Assembly (NCBI GenBank): GCA_900539945.1
Contig: UQDV01000024.1
Location: 1-39,657, forward strand
From: an uncultured Faecalibacterium sp.
GTDB lineage: Bacteria > Bacillota > Clostridia > Oscillospirales > Ruminococcaceae
Length of the DNA: 39,657 nt
Reading direction: 5' to 3'
How positions within the stretch are numbered: position 1 is the stretch's first letter; each line of letters opens with the position of its first letter. Made by a program: the position numbers and the translations under genes. A model generated the notes under the pieces. The model searched no databases. It saw only the letters and a list, made by a program, of their open reading frames with translations, and was not told the origin of the DNA. Shown one piece after another: positions 38,659 to 39,657 of the stretch.

Positions 38659-39333
38659 ATGGTATCGGACAAGACCCGGCGGGAAGCATTCATCACACAG
38701 AATCTGGGGCTGGTGCATGCCTGCGCCGGGCGATTCCGCGGACGGGGCATCGAATACGATGACCTTTACGGTGCGGGCTGTATGGGGCTGGTCAAAGCCT
38801 GCGACAACTTCGACCCGGAGCGCGGCGTGTGCTTTTCCACTTATGCCGTGCCGGTCATCCTGGGCGAGATCAAAAAGCTGTTCCGGGAGGGCGGCACCGT
38901 CAAGGTAAGCCGCTCTCTGAAAGAGCTGGGCATGCGGGTGCAGGCAGCGCGGGAACACACCATGAAGCTATGCGGCACCGAGCCCACCCTCTCCCAGCTG
39001 GCGGAGCAGCTGGGGGAGAGCGTGGAGAATGTGGCCATGGCCATCCAGGCGGCACAGCCCGCCATGAGCCTGACCCCGGAGGGCCGGGAGGATGCGGAAC
39101 ATCAGCTGGATATCCCGGTGGAATCCCCGGAGGAAGCACTGGCGGACCGCATCAGTCTGGAAGAGGTGCTCCGCGCGCTCCCGGAGCAGGACCGTCAGCT
39201 GATCCAGCTGCGGTTCTACGGCAACCGTACCCAGAGCGAGACCGCAAAGGTGCTGCATACCACCCAGGTACAGATCTCCCGGCGGGAGCGTAAGATTTTA
39301 GTTCTGCTGCGCAGACGTCTTTTGGAAGAATGA
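38659..39333 (+). CDS. sigF: Sporulation sigma factor SigF
   Basis: A 224-residue sigma factor of the SigF/G/B group. Region 2 is 'AFITQNLGLVHACAGRFRGR' and 'IEYDDLYGAGCMGLVKACDN', with 'FSTYAVPVILGEIKKLFREG'. Region 3 is 'KVSRSLKELGMRVQAAREHT'. Region 4 is 'LRALPEQDRQLIQLRFYGNR' and 'QSETAKVLHTTQVQISRRER'. In spore formers it directs early forespore genes, and the upstream spoIIAA-spoIIAB pair identifies it as SigF. All regions are intact, with no sign of decay. Start: the ATG at 38659, 21 bases after spoIIAB, with AAAGGCGG upstream. The rRNA-type promoters begin about 80 bases downstream. Confidence 0.93.
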   Translation: MVSDKTRREAFITQNLGLVHACAGRFRGRGIEYDDLYGAGCMGLVKACDNFDPERGVCFSTYAVPVILGEIKKLFREGGTVKVSRSLKELGMRVQAAREHTMKLCGTEPTLSQLAEQLGESVENVAMAIQAAQPAMSLTPEGREDAEHQLDIPVESPEEALADRISLEEVLRALPEQDRQLIQLRFYGNRTQSETAKVLHTTQVQISRRERKILVLLRRRLLEE

Positions 39334-39415
39334 GCGCAGAAATGTCAAAAGTGAAAGAAAAAACTGGACAAAAAGTCAAAAGCAGGATTTTACGCAAAAA
39401 ATATTGAAAAAAGTC

Positions 39416-39444
39416 TTGCTTTTTACCGGACCCTGTGCTAAAAT
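39416..39444 (+). promoter_or_regulatory. Upstream promoter P1 of the probable rRNA operon
   Basis: TTGCTT (39416-39421), 17 bases, TAAAAT (39439-39444). The AT-rich runs at 39370-39415 look like an UP element. Confidence 0.65.
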
Positions 39445-39555
39445 ACGTTACTGTCAGGCGGACGTCCGACAGAATGAAACACTTCAAAACGAACGTCCAA
39501 ACGCGAAGAAATAAGAAAGTTCGACAAGAACTTCAAAAAATCTTCAAAAAAGTGC

Positions 39556-39584
39556 TTGACAACTTATCACGAAAGTGATAAAAT
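39556..39584 (+). promoter_or_regulatory. Downstream promoter P2 of the probable rRNA operon
   Basis: TTGACA (39556-39561), 17 bases, TAAAAT (39579-39584). The spacer contains most of the palindrome TTATCAC-GAAA-GTGATAA (39564-39581), which also covers the start of the -10 box. A-tracts lie upstream. Confidence 0.85.
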
Positions 39585-39594
39585 AAACGAGCTG

Positions 39595-39657
39595 TCAGCC
39601 GCAAGGCTGAGGCGCACAGGACCTTGAAAATTGAACAATATCGAAAAACTTGTAACG
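39595..39657 (+). promoter_or_regulatory. rRNA-operon leader with boxA-like antitermination motif
   Basis: After P2 comes a CAGCC/GGCTG hairpin with a GCAA loop (39598-39611), then GGACCTTGAAAATTGAACAA (39619-39638). This is the leader motif that Clostridia carry just before 16S rRNA and in 16S-23S spacers, and it is proposed to act with NusB/S10. The window ends 19 bases after it, so the 16S gene itself is not visible. Confidence 0.7.

Noticed and set aside
39446..39475. Near-palindrome around GGACGTCC downstream of promoter P1
   Set aside because: The arms match imperfectly and several pairings are possible; it is not distinctive enough to call an operator.

Overview
The window looks like chromosome from a Gram-positive gut Clostridia, most like Faecalibacterium or a close Oscillospiraceae relative (inference; no database was searched). 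The grounds are GC-rich housekeeping genes with AGGAGG ribosome binding sites, a valine T-box leader, the Firmicutes rimP-nusA-ylxR-L7Ae-infB order, a spoIIAA-spoIIAB-sigF operon, and short paired palindromic repeats between genes.

Left part (1 to about 10.2 kb): accessory DNA, lower in GC than the rest. A truncated SLOG-family fragment, a DUF975 membrane protein and a coiled-coil protein lie at the left edge. Then comes the control and integration end of an element inserted at a tRNA-Leu(CAA) gene. It has a small XRE regulator and a self-cleaving S24 repressor facing left. Facing right are small zinc-ribbon proteins, an ImmA/IrrE metallopeptidase, a sigma-like protein, a MazF-like toxin overlapping a ParB-like protein, an excisionase and a 498-residue tyrosine integrase. 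Two stretches of about 300-400 bases without genes (4776-5102 and 5577-5966) are full of stem-loops. The second has its own promoter and terminator and carries a boxA-like rRNA-leader motif. No conjugation genes are in the window and the left end of the element is not visible. At the right end, two perfect 186-bp tandem copies and a third partial copy of the tRNA-Leu 5' half record repeated site-specific recombination.

Middle part (10.3 to 31 kb): an M29 aminopeptidase, then a translation and transcription operon (rimP, nusA, ylxR/rnpM, L7Ae-like, infB, rbfA, nrnA, truB, ribF). truB carries an in-frame stop that removes its C-terminal tail. Beyond it are a nitroreductase, tsaD and polA (left-facing), a ferredoxin, an ArsC-family protein, a membrane-anchored protein with an acidic tail, a glycosyltransferase, a DUF4358 lipoprotein, an Lrp-type regulator, hflX and a GNAT acetyltransferase. 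A strong promoter and a terminator with no gene between them (28847-28990) mark a candidate small RNA.

Right part (31 to 39.66 kb): a fused homocysteine methyltransferase/methylenetetrahydrofolate reductase; valS behind its T-box; a VanZ-like protein; a FolC-like protein with altered catalytic motifs; the spoIIA operon; and two strong promoters with a boxA-like leader that very likely open an rRNA operon just beyond the window.
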